From IMG/VR virus record IMGVR_UViG_3300042516_001886, positions 1-41,073 of that record: 41,073 nucleotides of DNA; one strand, written 5' to 3'. The DNA comes from a virus. The notes below the pieces were generated by a model, which saw only the letters and a list, made by a program, of their open reading frames with translations, made no database searches and was not told the origin of the DNA. Below, piece after piece: positions 39,927 through 41,073 of the stretch; positions within the stretch are counted from its first letter, which is position 1, and the number at the start of each line of letters is the position of its first letter. A program made the translations under genes and the position numbers.

Positions 39927-40322
39927 ATGGCAAGCGAGCAAATTAAAAGACAAATAGTAAAAAGTATCATTAGTGAAATTCTTAGCGAAGAGGAAGAAGC
40001 ATCTGCTTCAACTCCCGCTAGTGGACCAATTAAATTACCATTAGTTGACATTATCCAGTTAATTAAAGATACTAAAGGTGCATTTTTCACTGTTAAGTTT
40101 ATTAAGAAAGATGGTACAGAACGTATCATGAACTGCCGCTTGGGTGTTAAAAAATATTTACATGGTGGTGAATTACCATACGACCCAGTAGCTAAAGGTT
40201 TGATACCAGTATGGGATCCAATCGCCGCTAAAAAGCAAGACAAGTCTGAAGGTTACCGTTCAATCAGTACTAACACTATTTTATCCGCTAAAATTGGTGG
40301 TAAAGAATACGAACCAGCATAA
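39927..40322 (+). CDS. virion-associated SH3-like protein with leader-type N-terminus, 131 aa
   Basis: The N-terminus (MASEQIKRQIVKSIISEILS, then EEEEAS) is a second-type basic amphipathic leader containing ISE and LSE steps. The body is beta-rich and SH3-like (GAFFTVKFIKKDGTERIMNC, GVKKYLHGGELPYDPVAKG, YRSISTNTILSAKIGGKEY). Such small barrel modules occur in many T4-like phage accessory genes. It is closed by a strong terminator (40351-40381). Function unknown. Confidence 0.6.
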   Translation: MASEQIKRQIVKSIISEILSEEEEASASTPASGPIKLPLVDIIQLIKDTKGAFFTVKFIKKDGTERIMNCRLGVKKYLHGGELPYDPVAKGLIPVWDPIAAKKQDKSEGYRSISTNTILSAKIGGKEYEPA

Positions 40323-40350
40323 TTCAAACCACTAAAGATAATCGTAATTA

Positions 40351-40381
40351 ATGCGTCTTACTAACAATAAGGCGCATTTTT
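40351..40381 (+). terminator. rho-independent terminator
   Basis: ATGCGTCTTA (40351-40360), loop CTAACAA, TAAGGCGCAT (40368-40377): a 10-bp stem with one G-U pair, followed directly by tttta. A late-type box (40387) begins 6 nt later, so termination and restart are adjacent. Confidence 0.8.
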
Positions 40382-40386
40382 ATTAC

Positions 40387-40395
40387 ATATTTATA
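40387..40395 (+). promoter_or_regulatory. candidate late promoter box ATATTTATA (7)
   Basis: Exact motif, 13 nt before the ATG at 40409 and directly after the terminator. This is the clearest case of an isolated late-type unit, as the only intergenic signal left between terminator and start codon. Confidence 0.6.
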
Positions 40396-40408
40396 ATATA
40401 TTACTAAT

Positions 40409-41073
40409 ATGACACAACTATCCAATATATTACAAGAGATTTTACTTAAAGAATACACAGAAAAGACAATAAACGATACTATTGCTAGGTGGGGTATTGA
40501 CCCTAATGATAAGACAACAATAAACACTGCTCGTCAATTAATCCAACAATTTGATCAAAAGAAATCATCACTAGCACAGAAACTAGACATAGTTGTACTG
40601 CCAGATGAATTAAAGCAAAATAACAATTATCTTGACATCAATAAGTATTCTTATGATGATATGGTAAACTTACTTAAGTCTTTACCTCAAAACGAGGAGA
40701 AAATTAAGAAGGAAGCCATCAAGAAATTTGTTGATAAAGAACAAATAGACAAAGCTACCGCTCAATCATATGTGGCTCGTTTTATGAATAAGAAGAAAGA
40801 TTTAAAGTACGCTGTTGAGAATGGTACTGAAGATGAAAGATTCACTAAGGAAGAAGTTAAGAAATTTATACCTGCTATTTTATTAGCTAAAGATTCATAT
40901 TTAGATCCTCGTAATTACAGATGGCAAAGTTTAGAGCAAATGCTAGATGCTTTGTTTCCAACACAAGTTAAAGTTGGAGAGGAAGGTGAAAACTTAGCTG
41001 AAACTGATGCTGATAAGATATATAGTAAAGGAGATATTGAGGTTTATAAGTGTGATGAAGTACATAAGTGTAT
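40409..41073 (+). CDS. leader-bearing protein, cut off by window end
   Basis: Open to the last base (221 codons, no stop). Leader MTQLSNILQE, then charged helices (EYTEKTINDTIARWGIDPND, YSYDDMVNLLKSLPQNEEKI) and FIPAILLAKDSYLDPRNYRW, ending in KIYSKGDIEVYKCDEVHKCI. The last part looks like the start of a module I recall on T4-like phage proteins, with an xxYxxDxxxxxKCI pattern. The module's role is unknown, and the rest lies outside the window. Inferred internal virion protein. Confidence 0.65.
   Translation, partial: MTQLSNILQEILLKEYTEKTINDTIARWGIDPNDKTTINTARQLIQQFDQKKSSLAQKLDIVVLPDELKQNNNYLDINKYSYDDMVNLLKSLPQNEEKIKKEAIKKFVDKEQIDKATAQSYVARFMNKKKDLKYAVENGTEDERFTKEEVKKFIPAILLAKDSYLDPRNYRWQSLEQMLDALFPTQVKVGEEGENLAETDADKIYSKGDIEVYKCDEVHKC

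Noticed and set aside
1-41073. tRNA genes, CRISPR arrays, insertion sequences, integrase or attachment sites
   Set aside because: Looked for cloverleaf-like GC blocks, regular spaced repeats, transposase or integrase motifs and flanking repeats; none seen. A tRNA scan would be needed to exclude a degenerate tRNA.

Overview
This is an AT-rich, contractile-tailed (T4-like myovirus) phage genome segment with every confident gene on the + strand. The T4 relationship rests on a gp55-type late sigma factor, a gp5-like baseplate hub, gp25, gp6, a gp61-like primase and several T4-type accessory proteins. A Bacteroidota host is likely but inferred: start codons are preceded by A/T-rich sequence with no recognisable Shine-Dalgarno, and the recurring intergenic promoter boxes (TATCTTTAG, TATATTTAG) resemble the Bacteroidota -7 element TAnnTTTG. 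No tRNA, CRISPR array or insertion sequence was seen.

Layout. (1) About 1-6150: small, mostly unrecognised early-type genes in short units, separated by hairpins/terminators and by copies of a two-part promoter (TTAACCGCAG, 9 nt, TATCTTTAG). One encodes a double AT-hook protein and one a T5orf172-type GIY-YIG nuclease. (2) 6155-8256: glutaredoxin-like protein, HD phosphohydrolase, membrane-anchored coiled-coil protein and the gp55-like late sigma factor. (3) 8301-25596: baseplate/tail structural block, with a gp5-like hub carrying a C39-like cysteine peptidase domain instead of the T4 lysozyme, gp25, gp6, a 1779-residue tail protein and three small structural proteins. (4) 26492-28697: second GIY-YIG protein, DnaG/gp61-type primase and PD-(D/E)XK nuclease. 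(5) 28680-29618: a two-gene unit behind the sixth two-part promoter (papain-like protein, second AT-hook protein). (6) 25596-26482 and 29685-41073: a long run of small translationally coupled genes, many starting with nearly the same leader (MIKLIDILKE type). A holin candidate, GH19 endolysin, HAD phosphatase, Dps/ferritin-like protein and DEDDy exonuclease are interspersed.

How it fits together. The main finding is the shared leader. In at least twelve otherwise unrelated proteins, the first 10-13 residues form a short amphipathic helix ending in LxE, nearly always with Glu at position 10. This is the same length and cleavage-site pattern as the capsid-targeting sequence of T4 internal proteins (MKTYQEFIAE, cut after E10 by the gp21 prohead protease). 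I infer that this region encodes a large set of head-packaged, proteolytically matured and possibly injected proteins, including a nucleotidyltransferase-zincin fusion and a ParB-like protein. A second motif, ATATTTATA without the upstream box, precedes structural and leader-bearing genes and is a candidate late promoter for the encoded sigma factor.
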